A DNA stretch of 64,000 nucleotides, from positions 2,671,501 to 2,735,500 of the forward strand of contig NZ_JAQGPN010000001.1 of assembly GCF_028826155.1 (NCBI RefSeq), written 5' to 3'. Under the pieces are notes generated by a model, which did no database searches, was not told the DNA's origin, and saw only the letters and a program-made list of their open reading frames with translations. Positions within the stretch are counted from its first letter, which is position 1, and each line of letters starts with the position of its first letter. The DNA comes from Mesorhizobium shangrilense. Its GTDB lineage: Bacteria; Pseudomonadota; Alphaproteobacteria; Rhizobiales; Rhizobiaceae. Of the stretch, positions 8,768-17,873 are shown in pieces. Both the position numbers and the translations under genes were made by a program.

Positions 8768-9478
8768 TCAGTCGCGCAGGATCATGCGGTCGCCGCGGAT
8801 GTCGAAGCCCGACAAGGTGCCGATGAAGTTCATGCCGAGCAGGCTCTGGTCCAGCATCCCGTCGGAGGCCACCAAAGCGGGGATCTTCCTTCGTGATATC
8901 GCCCCGACGCTGAGGTCGTCCAAGACGATGCGGGCGGCGAGCGCCTGACCGTTCGCCGTGGAAATCGGGATCTGGAACGCCAGCGACGCCGTGTCGATGC
9001 CGACGCGGCTCGCGTCGCGCGTCGTCAGCACGGTGGTCGTCGCGCCCGTATCGATCATCATCTGCACGGAGCGGCCGTTCACCTGCGTCTGAGCTTCGAA
9101 ATGACCGTTGGGCAGCTTGTCCAGCATCACGGTCGTGCCGCCGTGGGCGTCGGTGATGGAGAGGGGGCTGCCGGGAACCAGTCCTGCGGTCACCCGGCTC
9201 GCAAAATCCTGCAGTTCGTAGCGATATTGGTAGCTGGCGACGAGCGCCAAGATGATCAGCGCCCACAGCGCGAGGCTGCGCGCCAGGTCGCCCAGCCGGC
9301 GGCCGGATCCCAGGATGCCTGCGGCGATCACCAGCCCCAGGATGGTGAGATAGATGCCCTGGCCGAGGCCGTCATCGCCCGAGAATTCCGCGTCGGACAT
9401 GGTGTCGCGCGCGACCAGGAAGATGGCGGCAGCGCCGATCAATCCCAGGATGATCCACAAAAACCGCCCGCCCGTCAT
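8768..9478 (-). CDS. TIGR02281-type clan AA retropepsin-like aspartic protease, membrane-anchored
   Basis: 236 residues with two N-terminal membrane helices (about 5-22 and 42-60) and perhaps a third (68-83), followed by a soluble retroviral-protease-like domain. The catalytic triad is MMIDTGATTTVL near residue 142. A second family motif is LLGMNFIGTLSGFDI near the C-terminus. Such proteins are common in alphaproteobacteria; substrates are unknown. It starts three bases after the DUF1289 gene and is probably co-transcribed with it. Confidence 0.88.
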   Translation of the reverse strand: MTGGRFLWIILGLIGAAAIFLVARDTMSDAEFSGDDGLGQGIYLTILGLVIAAGILGSGRRLGDLARSLALWALIILALVASYQYRYELQDFASRVTAGLVPGSPLSITDAHGGTTVMLDKLPNGHFEAQTQVNGRSVQMMIDTGATTTVLTTRDASRVGIDTASLAFQIPISTANGQALAARIVLDDLSVGAISRRKIPALVASDGMLDQSLLGMNFIGTLSGFDIRGDRMILRD

Positions 9479-9481
9479 TGG

Positions 9482-9715
9482 TCAGGATTGCTCCGAGCGT
9501 TCGCGCGCCATGCGGGTGCGCCGCGTTTCCCTTCGCGGCGGGCGCTCCACCGTCTGAAGCCGGGCCGGTAGCTCGGCCATGACGGCGCGACGTGTCTCCG
9601 GCGTCATCGCGATCCAGCCTGATATCTCGTCGCGCGTGCGCCCGCAGCCGAAGCAATAGCCGGTCTTCATGTCGATGGAGCAGACCAGTATGCAGGGGGA
9701 TTCGATCAGCGACAT
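9482..9715 (-). CDS. DUF1289 domain-containing protein
   Basis: 77-residue protein with the conserved cysteine pattern of DUF1289: SPCILVCSIDMKTGYCFGCGRTRDEI, a likely four-cysteine metal site, then a basic C-terminal tail. Function unknown. The start at 9715 (M-S-L-I-E-S-P-C) places the conserved motif at the N-terminus as in the family. Upstream and divergent is cobT; downstream is the TIGR02281 protease. This trio is a frequent rhizobial arrangement as I recall it. Confidence 0.85.
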   Translation of the reverse strand: MSLIESPCILVCSIDMKTGYCFGCGRTRDEISGWIAMTPETRRAVMAELPARLQTVERPPRRETRRTRMARERSEQS

Positions 9716-9844
9716 TGTATTCCCGAGAGCGCCGATCCCACATGGGGCACAGCCGGCTGCAATGCAAGCCTCGGATGAAATGCGCAATTGTGCCTTTCGG
9801 CCGTGGCGACTATGGCTGCGTCCAAACTCTCTGGATGACGCCTC

Positions 9845-10822
9845 ATGACGACCGCACTGCCTTTCGACGATTTCCGCTCCCTGCTCGACAATCTGCCCGG
9901 CGCCGATACGGCTGGGGCCGAGCGCGTGCGCGACATGTTCAAGCGGCGGGGCGTATCCCGCTCGCTCGCTCCGATCGTCGAGCTTGCCGCCTGGCTGGGC
10001 GCCTGGAGCGGCAGGCCTCCCGCAGTCACACGGCCGGTCGTCGCAATCTTCGCCGGCACGCATGGCGTGACGCAGCGCGAGGTTTCGCCGCGCCCCGCAT
10101 CGCCGACCCAGGAAGCCGTCGAGATGCTTGCGGCCGGCGGCGCGGCCGTCAATCAGGTCTGCCTTGCGCATGATCTCGGTCTGAAGGTGTTCGACCTGGC
10201 GCTCGACCTGCCGACCGAGGACATCAGCGTCGAGGCTGCGCTCGATGAGAAGGGCTGCGCCGCGACCATGGCGTTTGGCATGGAAGCCATCGCCGGCGGC
10301 ATGGATCTGGTATGCGTCGGAGATCTGGCGAACGGCAATTCCACCGTTGCGGCGGCGCTGTTCGCCGCGACGCTGGGCGGCAAGGGCGCGGACTGGGCCG
10401 CAGCCGAACACGGCGTCGATCAGGCGACGGCAGTCGGCCGCATCGACGCCGCGCTGGCGCTGCACGGCGCACATCTGAGGGATCCGTTCGAGGCGTTGCG
10501 CCGCGTCGGCGGGCGGGAGTTTGCGGCGATTGCCGGGGCGATCCTGGCGGCGCGGATGGAAAAGATTCCGGTCATCATCGACGGCTTCGCTGCCACTGCC
10601 GCCGCTGCCGTGCTCCATCGCGCCAATCCTGGTGCGCTAGACCATTGCCGCCTTGCGTGTCTTTCGAACGAGCCGTCGCACCTCCGCGCTGCGGAGCGTC
10701 TGGGCCTGCGCCCGATTCTCGGGCTGCCGTTCGGCGAGCCGGGTGTCGGGGGAGGGCTGGCGGCCGGTGTCGTCAAGGCCGCGGCGCTGACCTACTCGGG
10801 GATGGCAGCGGCGCTGACGTAG
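9845..10822 (+). CDS. cobT: Nicotinate-nucleotide--dimethylbenzimidazole phosphoribosyltransferase
   Basis: 325-residue CobT, which makes alpha-ribazole phosphate for the lower ligand of cobalamin. Visible motifs are IFAGTHGVTQREVSP near residue 69, the glycine-rich VGDLANGNSTVAAALF segment, IIDGFAATAAAAVLH, and LPFGEPGVGGGLAAG near the end with the glutamate expected as general base. It is monocistronic here. The B12-dependent reductase gene nrdJ is elsewhere in the window, so the cell likely both makes or salvages and uses cobalamin. No cobalamin riboswitch is visible in the 129-base upstream gap. Confidence 0.93.
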   Translation: MTTALPFDDFRSLLDNLPGADTAGAERVRDMFKRRGVSRSLAPIVELAAWLGAWSGRPPAVTRPVVAIFAGTHGVTQREVSPRPASPTQEAVEMLAAGGAAVNQVCLAHDLGLKVFDLALDLPTEDISVEAALDEKGCAATMAFGMEAIAGGMDLVCVGDLANGNSTVAAALFAATLGGKGADWAAAEHGVDQATAVGRIDAALALHGAHLRDPFEALRRVGGREFAAIAGAILAARMEKIPVIIDGFAATAAAAVLHRANPGALDHCRLACLSNEPSHLRAAERLGLRPILGLPFGEPGVGGGLAAGVVKAAALTYSGMAAALT

Positions 10823-10834
10823 CCGCGGGCTGCG

Positions 10835-12364
10835 TCAGGACGCCAGGGCGCGGCGCTGCGACCTTGCCGGCTTCGCTGCTGCCTCTGTGGGTATGGCGGG
10901 AAGCTCCTCCATCACGCGCGACGACGGGAAGATGGCGATCGCCTCGGTGCCGCCGCGCAGCTCGGATTCCAGGATGAATTCGCCACCGTGCATGGCAAGC
11001 AGGCCCTGGACGATCGGCAGGCCGAGGCCCGTGCCTTCCTCGGCGGCCTTGATGGCGACCGAACCCTGTCCGAAAGCCGAGAGAACCACCGGGATTTCGT
11101 CCGGCGGGATGCCGGGGCCGTTGTCCTTCACCGAAACATACTGACCTGCGCCGGCCGTCCAGCCGACCCGGACGAGGATCTCTCCGCCCTTGGGACTGAA
11201 CTTGATGGCGTTCGACAGGAGGTTGAGCGTGATCTGCCGCACCGAGCGCTCGTCCGCGAATACGCGTGCGAGCGTCGATTCGAACTCGGTGATCAGCGTC
11301 AGGTCCTTGTGGCGCGCCTTGAGCTCGACCATGTGGCAGCACTCCTCGACGACGGCGGCAAGGCTGAGCGGCTCCGCATTGAGCTGGTACTTGCCCGCCT
11401 CGATTCGCGACAGATCGAGGATCTCGTTGATGAGTGCCAGCAGGTGCTGGCCGGAATCGTGGATGTCGCGCGCATATTCGCGATACGTTCCGTTCTCAAT
11501 GGGCCCCAAAACTTCCTTCGCCATCACCTCGGAGAAGCCCAGGATGGCGTTCAGCGGCGTGCGCAGTTCGTGGCTCATCGTGGCCAGGAAGCGTGATTTG
11601 GCGAGGTTGGATTCCTCCGCCCGCCGACGGGCCTCGTCCGATACTGCCTTGGCCGTCTCCAACTCGGCGATCAGCCCGTCGTTTTCCGACCGGAAGGTCA
11701 GCAGCAGCAGCGAGGATTTGTTCAGCAACGCGGCGATGTAGGAGAAGAAGGGGATCGACAGGATCAGAACGATCGCCATCATCGCCTGGCTGAGCGCGGC
11801 AAAATTGGCGGTGAGCAGCGTGTAGACCGCGACCGGGACAACGAAGGTGACGGCGAGGGCGCCGGGCAGGGAAGAGGCGACGAGGGCGGTCGCTGCGATT
11901 CCCACCAGCAGCAGCGTGCCCTTCGTCACCGGGAAAAGCTGCGACTGGCACGCATCGCAGGTGATGAACGCCAGATAGGCCCAGCCCAGCCCGCTAATGA
12001 AATGGACGATCAGGAACAGACGGCGCGTGGCGGCGGCGTCGATCGAGGCGACTTCGGTGGCGTCGACGCGCCGCGCGACGACGAAGAGGCAGGAATAGCA
12101 CGCCACCGACACCAGCGCCCAGGCCAGCATTTGGTCCCGTGCGCCGCTCACCATGCCGGCGACAGCGACGATCAGCACCAGAAGCGGCAGCACGCCTGCG
12201 CCCCGCATGATGCTGCGTGCATGGATCTTGATCAGTTCGCGGTCGAAGACCGGATTGCCCACGCGTTGCGACAACTGTTCACGCGTCTTGCGCACAGCCC
12301 GTGCCACCTCACTGTTGCGGTGAGGCTTTCTGCGGTCCACAATGGTCTTGTCTGGCGCGTTCAC
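10835..12364 (-). CDS. PdhS/PleC-like membrane sensor histidine kinase
   Basis: 509 residues. The N-terminal half has about six hydrophobic segments between residues 56 and 222 and no clear extracellular sensor. A short coiled-coil linker leads to the HisKA domain with phospho-acceptor His265 in FLATMSHELRTPLNAILGFSEVM, then an HATPase domain with N box (NLLSNAIKF), DNGPGIP and GTGLGLPI. The H-box and the following EVLGPIENGTYREYARDIHDSG are typical of the PdhS family that controls DivK in Hyphomicrobiales cell-cycle signalling. No response regulator is adjacent. It converges on cobT, 12 bases apart. Confidence 0.9.
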   Translation of the reverse strand: MNAPDKTIVDRRKPHRNSEVARAVRKTREQLSQRVGNPVFDRELIKIHARSIMRGAGVLPLLVLIVAVAGMVSGARDQMLAWALVSVACYSCLFVVARRVDATEVASIDAAATRRLFLIVHFISGLGWAYLAFITCDACQSQLFPVTKGTLLLVGIAATALVASSLPGALAVTFVVPVAVYTLLTANFAALSQAMMAIVLILSIPFFSYIAALLNKSSLLLLTFRSENDGLIAELETAKAVSDEARRRAEESNLAKSRFLATMSHELRTPLNAILGFSEVMAKEVLGPIENGTYREYARDIHDSGQHLLALINEILDLSRIEAGKYQLNAEPLSLAAVVEECCHMVELKARHKDLTLITEFESTLARVFADERSVRQITLNLLSNAIKFSPKGGEILVRVGWTAGAGQYVSVKDNGPGIPPDEIPVVLSAFGQGSVAIKAAEEGTGLGLPIVQGLLAMHGGEFILESELRGGTEAIAIFPSSRVMEELPAIPTEAAAKPARSQRRALAS

Positions 12365-12442
12365 CTTGTCGACGCCCTGGGCATGCGCATTCCGATCGGT
12401 TCTGCCCGCAACCTAGTCACGAATGATTAAGAGACCCTGAGG

Positions 12443-13060
12443 ATGAGGCAGGCATGGAGCGCGCGCGGACGGCGCTACCATCCTCGACGTCGCCGCCGGA
12501 CCTTGCTTCGCAAGATCGTGGACGTCGGGCTGGCCTTTGCCCTGCTGGGAGGGCTTGCCCTCGTGTCGGCGCGGCTCGAGCGTTTCAGCACCATCAGCCC
12601 GGCCGGGGTCGCCCGCATCGCGGATGGCGATTCGCTGGAGCTTGGCGGCGAAAGGATCAGGCTGCGGGGGATTGATGCGCCCGAACTCGCTCAGACGTGC
12701 CGCCGCCAGGAGGCGGAGTATCCCTGCGGCCGACTGGCGCGGGATGCATTGCGCAAGCTTGCCGGAAGCGGTCGGATTTCCTGCGAGGGCTGGGAGCGTG
12801 ACCGCTATGACCGGTTGCTGGCCGTGTGCTCGGCGGGCGGGCTGGAGCTCAATCGCGAGCTTGTGGCGCTGGGGTGGGCGGTCGCCTATGGTGGGTACAG
12901 GGTTGAGGAAGCCGAGGCGCGCGCCGCGCGCGTCGGTCTTTGGGCGGGAGAATTCGACACGCCCGGCGAATGGCGCAAGATGCGCGGTGCGCTTTCCGAG
13001 GCTCCGCACGACTTGCTGGGCGCCATGCTCAACTGGCTGCGCCAACTGATTGCGTTGTGA
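12443..13060 (+). CDS. Thermonuclease (SNase-like) family protein
   Basis: 205 residues: a basic N-terminus with one membrane helix (about 26-43), then a staphylococcal-nuclease-like OB-fold. Motifs seen are VARIADGDSLELGGERIRLRGIDAPEL (metal- and phosphate-binding), the cysteine pair in CRRQEAEYPCG, and DRYDRLLAVC with LNRELVALGWAVAYGGY. Likely a membrane-anchored periplasmic nuclease. Divergent from the histidine kinase with a 78-base gap; the GST gene follows 31 bases downstream. Confidence 0.88.
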   Translation: MRQAWSARGRRYHPRRRRRTLLRKIVDVGLAFALLGGLALVSARLERFSTISPAGVARIADGDSLELGGERIRLRGIDAPELAQTCRRQEAEYPCGRLARDALRKLAGSGRISCEGWERDRYDRLLAVCSAGGLELNRELVALGWAVAYGGYRVEEAEARAARVGLWAGEFDTPGEWRKMRGALSEAPHDLLGAMLNWLRQLIAL

Positions 13061-13091
13061 ATGAAACGATTTGGGTGAGGATCGACGTCTC

Positions 13092-13703
13092 ATGAAACTC
13101 TTTGACGGCGGCAGAGCGCCGAACCCCCGTCGCGTTCGCGTCTTTCTGGCCGAGAAGGGCATCGATGTGACGATCGTGCCGGTCGACATGGGCGCGATGG
13201 GCCACAAGGCCGAGGAGATCACCTCGCGCAATCCGCTGCAACGGCTTCCGGTTCTGGAACTCGATGACGGGACGATCCTCACCGAGTCGATCGCCATCTG
13301 CCGCTATTTCGAGGAGTTGCACCCAGAGCCGCCGCTGTTCGGCACGGGCGCGCTCGGCAAGGCCGTCGTGGAGATGTGGCAGCGACGGATGGAGTTCAAC
13401 TTGCTCGGCTGCGTGGCGCAGGCGTTCCGCCACACCCATCCGGCCATGAAGGACTGGGAGGTGCCGCAGGTTCCCGAGTGGGGCGAGGCCAACAGGCCGA
13501 AAGCGATGGCGTTCATGGAGTTGCTCGACAAGGAACTGGCGGATCGCGAGTTCATCGCCGGCGACGCCTACACGGTCGCTGACATAACCGGCCTGATCGC
13601 GGTCGACTTCATGAAGCCGGCGCGGATCGCCATTCCGGATGGCCTCGACAATCTCGTGCGCTGGCATAAAGCGGTATCCAGCCGGCCGAGCGCGAACGCG
13701 TGA
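13092..13703 (+). CDS. Glutathione S-transferase family protein
   Basis: 203 residues with an N-terminal thioredoxin-like glutathione-binding domain (MKLFDGGRAPNPRRVRVFLAEKGI; NPLQRLPVLELDDGTILTESIAICRYFEE, which holds the cis-proline and the ES glutathione-contact residues) and an all-helical C-terminal domain with the DxYTVADIT motif (GDAYTVADITGL). Substrate unknown. The ATG at 13092 has a GGTGAGG site upstream. Its TGA overlaps the GTG start of the uracil-DNA glycosylase gene. Confidence 0.9.
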   Translation: MKLFDGGRAPNPRRVRVFLAEKGIDVTIVPVDMGAMGHKAEEITSRNPLQRLPVLELDDGTILTESIAICRYFEELHPEPPLFGTGALGKAVVEMWQRRMEFNLLGCVAQAFRHTHPAMKDWEVPQVPEWGEANRPKAMAFMELLDKELADREFIAGDAYTVADITGLIAVDFMKPARIAIPDGLDNLVRWHKAVSSRPSANA

Positions 13704-14329
13704 CCTCCGACGCCCTCGCGCGCCTTGCCGAGGAGATCCGGGCCTGCCGCATCTGTATCTCCAACCCGCTCGGGAAGCCGCTGCCGCACGAGCCGCGCCC
13801 TGTGGTCGTCCCGTCGGCCACGGCGCGGATCCTCATCGCCGGCCAGGCGCCCGGCACGAAGGTGCACGCGACCGGCATTCCATTCAACGACGCATCGGGT
13901 GATCGCCTGCGCGACTGGATGGGCGTCACGCGTGACGAATTCTATGACGCCTCGCTGTTCGCGATCGTTCCCATGGGCCTTTGCTTTCCCGGACAGGATG
14001 TAAAGGGTTCGGACCTCCCGCCGCGGCGGGAATGCGCCCCTGCCTGGCGCGGGCGGCTCCTCGAGCTGATGCCCCAGATCGAGCTCGTGCTGGCCATCGG
14101 CGGCTACGCCCAGGCATGGCACCTGAAGGAGGCCCGGGCGCGCACCTTGAGTGAGACTGTCGGCAACTGGCGGCAGATTTTTGCGTCTCCCAGCTCGCCG
14201 AAAATCCTTCCGCTTCCGCACCCGTCATGGCGCAACACTGCCTGGATGAAGAAGCACCTATGGTTTGAAACGGATTTGCTGCCATTCCTGAGAACGGAAA
14301 TCCGTCGTCGCCTTTCGCCATCGGGTTGA
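13700..14329 (+). CDS. Uracil-DNA glycosylase family protein
   Basis: 209-residue member of the UDG superfamily. The N-terminal C-R-x-C-x-x-N (ACRICISN) resembles the start of the cluster-binding families, but a complete set of four iron-sulfur cysteines is not evident. The catalytic-type motif 1 is LIAGQAPGTKVHATGIPFND, and motif 2 is LPLPHPSWRNTAWMKKH. These match the uracil-DNA glycosylase-like group of rhizobia. Exact substrate specificity cannot be read. It starts with GTG inside a GTGA overlap with the GST gene, so it is translationally coupled. Confidence 0.86.
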   Translation: MTSDALARLAEEIRACRICISNPLGKPLPHEPRPVVVPSATARILIAGQAPGTKVHATGIPFNDASGDRLRDWMGVTRDEFYDASLFAIVPMGLCFPGQDVKGSDLPPRRECAPAWRGRLLELMPQIELVLAIGGYAQAWHLKEARARTLSETVGNWRQIFASPSSPKILPLPHPSWRNTAWMKKHLWFETDLLPFLRTEIRRRLSPSG

Positions 14330-14429
14330 AACATCATACCCGGAACCGCGCCCGCGACGCGCTTTTGTTCCTTGCCGTTTCCCGCAAAGCAGCGCAATTT
14401 CCGCAAAATATTTCTACTGGAGTGTTTTG

Positions 14430-14933
14430 ATGGACCGGCTTGATAGAAAAATCCTCCGGCTATTGCAGGAAGACGCCACGCTTGCGGTGGCCGACATCGC
14501 CAAGAAAGTCGGTCTTTCGACGACGCCCTGCTGGCGGCGCATCCAGAAGCTGGAGGAAGAGGGGATTATCACCCGCCGCGTCGCGGTTCTCAATCCGGTG
14601 AAGGTCAACGCCCGCGTCAACGTGTTCGTCTCCATCCGCACGAGTTCCCACAGCCTCGAGTGGCTGCGGCGCTTCTCCGAGGTCGTGCAGCAATTTCCCG
14701 AAGTTGTGGAATTCTACCGCATGAGCGGCGACGTGGATTATCTGCTGCGCGTCGTCGTGCCCGACATTGCTGCCTACGACGCGTTCTACAAGCGGCTGAT
14801 CGCCAAGATCGAGATCCGCGACGTCTCTTCGACTTTCGCGATGGAGCAGATCAAGTATACGACGGAGATGCCGCTCGACTACCTGGTGCTCGACAAGGAA
14901 AGCGGGACGTATTCGGTCGGCGCCGGCATCTAG
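14430..14933 (+). CDS. Lrp/AsnC family transcriptional regulator
   Basis: 167 residues: N-terminal winged helix-turn-helix (D-R-L-D-R-K-I-L-R-L-L-Q; VADIAKKVGLSTTPCWRRIQKLEEEGII) and C-terminal RAM ligand-binding domain (VVEFYRMSGDVDYLLRVVVPD). The HTH with STTPCWRRI is the Lrp-proper subtype. A TTG immediately precedes the ATG in frame; the ATG is preferred. No obvious amino-acid metabolism target is adjacent, so the regulon is unknown. It is preceded by a 100-base gap after the UDG gene. Confidence 0.92.
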   Translation: MDRLDRKILRLLQEDATLAVADIAKKVGLSTTPCWRRIQKLEEEGIITRRVAVLNPVKVNARVNVFVSIRTSSHSLEWLRRFSEVVQQFPEVVEFYRMSGDVDYLLRVVVPDIAAYDAFYKRLIAKIEIRDVSSTFAMEQIKYTTEMPLDYLVLDKESGTYSVGAGI

Positions 14934-15019
14934 CGGCGCATCGATGTGCAGGGTCGTCTTGATTTCGAAATTGGGTCGCCGCTCGGTACCGAAACTCGTC
15001 GGACCTCGATATCACGAAC

Positions 15020-15736
15020 CTAGCCGGCCGGCGTGGTCCTTTTCCTCGCGAGCCGTTCAAGCGTTTTCGGGTTTGTGAGTTCGCGCACGGCATCCTTCCC
15101 GATCCAGCGCGCCGTCTTGTCAGACGACGCGGCCAGCTTCTCGGCAAGGGCGACGGCGGGTGCGTGCAAATTCATCGAACGCTTGCCGATCGTGCGCAGG
15201 GCCCAGTTGACCGCTTTCTTGACGAAGTTGCGGTCGTCGGTGGAGTGCTTCTCGATCAGCGGCAGGTAGGCGGCGAAGGTCGCGTCGGGCTCCGTCTTGC
15301 GATGCACCGTGGCCCAGCAGAGCATGGCGAAGGCCGTCCTGCGCACGAACTCCGGCTCGGCCTCAGCGAACTCATCGATCAATTCCCGCCAGGCGTCGGT
15401 CCCGACGAACAGATCCGACACGCCGTCGACGATGTCCCAGGAATCGAATTCGCGCGCCCAGCGGCGCGCGTCGGCGGCGGTGAAGCGTTTCGGATCGGCG
15501 GTGACGGAGGCGATGAACTGCGCCTCCACGATGCCGGTGTCCCAAAGTTCGAAGGCGCGCTCGTGGTTCCGCTTGATCTTGCGGGCGATGTCACGCTGCA
15601 CGCCGTGGGAGATGCCGAGCGCCCGGTCGATCCGGATGCCGTAACGCTTCATCCCCTGCCGGTTCTCCTCCGAGCCAATCGGACGCAGGTGCGCGACGAT
15701 TTCCTCGGAAGTGGAACTCGGCGAGAGCTCGCCCAT
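15020..15736 (-). CDS. DNA alkylation repair (AlkD-like HEAT-repeat) protein
   Basis: 238-residue HEAT-repeat protein of the DNA alkylation repair family. Characteristic stretches are the N-terminal R-Y-G-I-R-I-D-R-A-L-G-I-S (position on DNA-facing helices), DSWDIVDGVSDLF with its W-D-x-V-D signature, RRTAFAMLCWATVHRK, and NFVKKAVNWALRTIGKR. AlkD relatives excise bulky or cationic alkylpurines, but activity here is inferred from the family. The beta-hydroxyacid dehydrogenase gene ends eight bases before its start, suggesting co-transcription from upstream. Confidence 0.9.
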   Translation of the reverse strand: MGELSPSSTSEEIVAHLRPIGSEENRQGMKRYGIRIDRALGISHGVQRDIARKIKRNHERAFELWDTGIVEAQFIASVTADPKRFTAADARRWAREFDSWDIVDGVSDLFVGTDAWRELIDEFAEAEPEFVRRTAFAMLCWATVHRKTEPDATFAAYLPLIEKHSTDDRNFVKKAVNWALRTIGKRSMNLHAPAVALAEKLAASSDKTARWIGKDAVRELTNPKTLERLARKRTTPAG

Positions 15737-15744
15737 GTTTCTGC

Positions 15745-16614
15745 CTACTTCTCCAGGCGCGCGAGCAGGGACGACGTGTCCCAGCGCTTGCCGCCCATGG
15801 CCTGGACATCCTTGTAGAACTGGTCGACCAGCGCCGTGACCGGCAGCCTGGCGCCGTTGCGGTCGGCCTCCTCGAGGCAGATGCCCAGATCCTTGCGCAT
15901 CCAGTCTACCGCGAAGCCGAAGTCATACTTGCCGGCGTTCATGGTCTTGTGGCGGTTCTCCATCTGCCATGACCCCGCCGCGCCCTTGGAGATCACCTCA
16001 ATCACCTTCTCGATGTCGAGACCGGCCTTCCTGCCGAAATGGATGCCTTCGGCGAGCCCCTGGACGAGGCCTGCGATGCAGATCTGATTGATCATCTTGG
16101 TAAGCTGCCCGGCGCCGTTCGGCCCCATGTGCCCCACCATCCGCGCAAACGCATCGATCACCGGCTGCGCCTTGGCGAAATCGGCGGCATCCCCGCCGAC
16201 CATCACGGTGAGCACGCCGTTCTCGGCGCCGGCCTGGCCGCCCGACACCGGTGCGTCAAGGAAGCCAAATCCGCGCGCGCGCGCCTCGTCGCCCAGTTCG
16301 CGGGCAACTTCAGCGGAAGCGGTGGTGTTGTCGATGAAGATCGCGCCCTTGGCCATCTCCTTGAAGGCGCCCTGCGGGCCGATCGTGACCTCGCGCAGAT
16401 CGTGGTCATTGCCGACGCAGGCGAACACGAAATCCTTGCCGGCAGCAGCCTGCTGAGGCGTGTCGGCAACGTCGCCTCCGAACTCGGCCGCCCACTTCTC
16501 GGCCTTGGCCCGCGTGCGGTTGTAGACGGTGACCTCGTGACCGCCCTTGCGCTTAAGATGACCCGCCATGGGGTAGCCCATCACACCGAGCCCAATGAAC
16601 GCCACTTTCGCCAT
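15745..16614 (-). CDS. NAD(P)-dependent beta-hydroxyacid dehydrogenase (HIBADH/GarR family)
   Basis: 289 residues. The N-terminal Rossmann domain begins AKVAFIGLGVMGYPMAGHL (GxGxMGxxMA), followed by VSGGQAGAENG with the substrate-binding SGG loop. The catalytic lysine region is GAGQLTKMINQICIAG, and the C-terminal helical domain contains KDLGICLEEA. Members oxidise 3-hydroxyisobutyrate, tartronate semialdehyde or related acids; the substrate is undetermined. The ATG at 16614 has AGGAG nine bases upstream; a TTG two codons earlier is less likely. Confidence 0.9.
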   Translation of the reverse strand: MAKVAFIGLGVMGYPMAGHLKRKGGHEVTVYNRTRAKAEKWAAEFGGDVADTPQQAAAGKDFVFACVGNDHDLREVTIGPQGAFKEMAKGAIFIDNTTASAEVARELGDEARARGFGFLDAPVSGGQAGAENGVLTVMVGGDAADFAKAQPVIDAFARMVGHMGPNGAGQLTKMINQICIAGLVQGLAEGIHFGRKAGLDIEKVIEVISKGAAGSWQMENRHKTMNAGKYDFGFAVDWMRKDLGICLEEADRNGARLPVTALVDQFYKDVQAMGGKRWDTSSLLARLEK

Positions 16615-16695
16615 TTCCAACCGCTCCTCAAGATACAGGCGCGGCAGCTTTAGCGGGTCGCGCCGCAGCGCACAATGCGCCAGCGCGGGGGAGGA

Positions 16696-17748
16696 CTATG
16701 GCGCGGTATCGTAGTCCAGGACGGTCTCCGGATTGATCTCCTCGTCGTAGGAGGCGTCGACGTCGTATTTCGTCAGCGCGAAGTCGCCGTCGCGGAAAAG
16801 ATAGGAACCCGAGGAAGACGCATCGCCCATCCCGCGCCATTTGGCGAAGAACTGGAGGCTCATCGACTTGTCGTCGTAGAAGGAGTTCACCAGCCGGTCG
16901 GTGCTCCGATACCCGATGATCGAAACGGACTCGACCTTGCCTTCGCTGTCTTCGTTCTCGTAACGGATATCGAGTTCCGGCCGTGCGAACTGGAGTTGCC
17001 GGAACCCGCCGATGTCGTCGGCCAGATAGTAGACCTCGTCGCTGTTGTACGCGCCATGTCCGCAGGCGAAGCGGAAGAGCCGCGCCGTGCGGTCGGGATC
17101 GCTCGGATCCTGTTTGGCGTTGCGATAGGACAGATCGTGGATCTCCGGATCCGCCGCCCCTTTCTCGGCATCCGCCCCCAAGGTCTGGCACATGGACCCG
17201 TAGGTCGCCTTGAACGCAGCTTCGACCGCTTCACGCATTCGGTCGCGCGCAGCCGGCGCCGGCCCGTCGCCGCAGGAGGCCGGGAGGATTTCGGCAAGGT
17301 CGCCCTCGGCCGGCTTCAGGGCCCCTTTCTCGAGCTGCAACGGCAGAAACGGCGGCTGTTGGTTCGCCGGTTGTGTGAGGCGCACAGAGAAGCACCCCGC
17401 AAAAGTGCGTTCGCTCCCGTCTTCGGCGCTCGCCCTGATCGCCACCGGCACCTGATAGAAAATGCTGCCGGCAGCGCCTTCCTCACTCACTGCTCCGGTT
17501 TCCACGGCTACGCTCCTGGTCTTTGCATAGCCCTGAACGAAGGTTTCGAAGTCTTTCGACGGCTTCTTCTCGCCAAAATAGTCCCAGGCCCGGGCATACT
17601 CCCTTCGGCTCACGGCGTTGTAGAGCGAGCGCACGAGTGCTTCGGGGGACGAGCGATCGTCGAGGTATTGAGTGGATTGCGCGAAAGCCGGCGGCGTCGC
17701 AGATACCGCGCCGGCCAAAAGCAGGCTGTGCCAAGGGAATCTGGTCAT
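16696..17748 (-). CDS. DUF1176-type secreted protein
   Basis: 350-residue exported protein. A signal peptide is clear (MTRFPWHSLLLAGAVSATPPAFAQS, likely cut after AFA). The mature part starts with a conserved SPEALVRSLYNAVSRREYARAWDYF segment and ends in a DUF1176-like domain with FACGHGAYNSDEVYYLADD. The function is unknown. The start at 17748 is supported by GGAGGAGAACG directly upstream; a longer frame lacks such a site. Confidence 0.78.
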   Translation of the reverse strand: MTRFPWHSLLLAGAVSATPPAFAQSTQYLDDRSSPEALVRSLYNAVSRREYARAWDYFGEKKPSKDFETFVQGYAKTRSVAVETGAVSEEGAAGSIFYQVPVAIRASAEDGSERTFAGCFSVRLTQPANQQPPFLPLQLEKGALKPAEGDLAEILPASCGDGPAPAARDRMREAVEAAFKATYGSMCQTLGADAEKGAADPEIHDLSYRNAKQDPSDPDRTARLFRFACGHGAYNSDEVYYLADDIGGFRQLQFARPELDIRYENEDSEGKVESVSIIGYRSTDRLVNSFYDDKSMSLQFFAKWRGMGDASSSGSYLFRDGDFALTKYDVDASYDEEINPETVLDYDTAP

Positions 17749-17873
17749 CGTTCTCCTCCGAATCGCCCCAGAGTCCCGCGCAATTGCGGCAGACATTTGC
17801 CGGGCGCCCCACGGCTACCTGCATCATGCCCCGATGTGATCTCCGGGACCCGCGTGAAGATGGCTGGACTTAG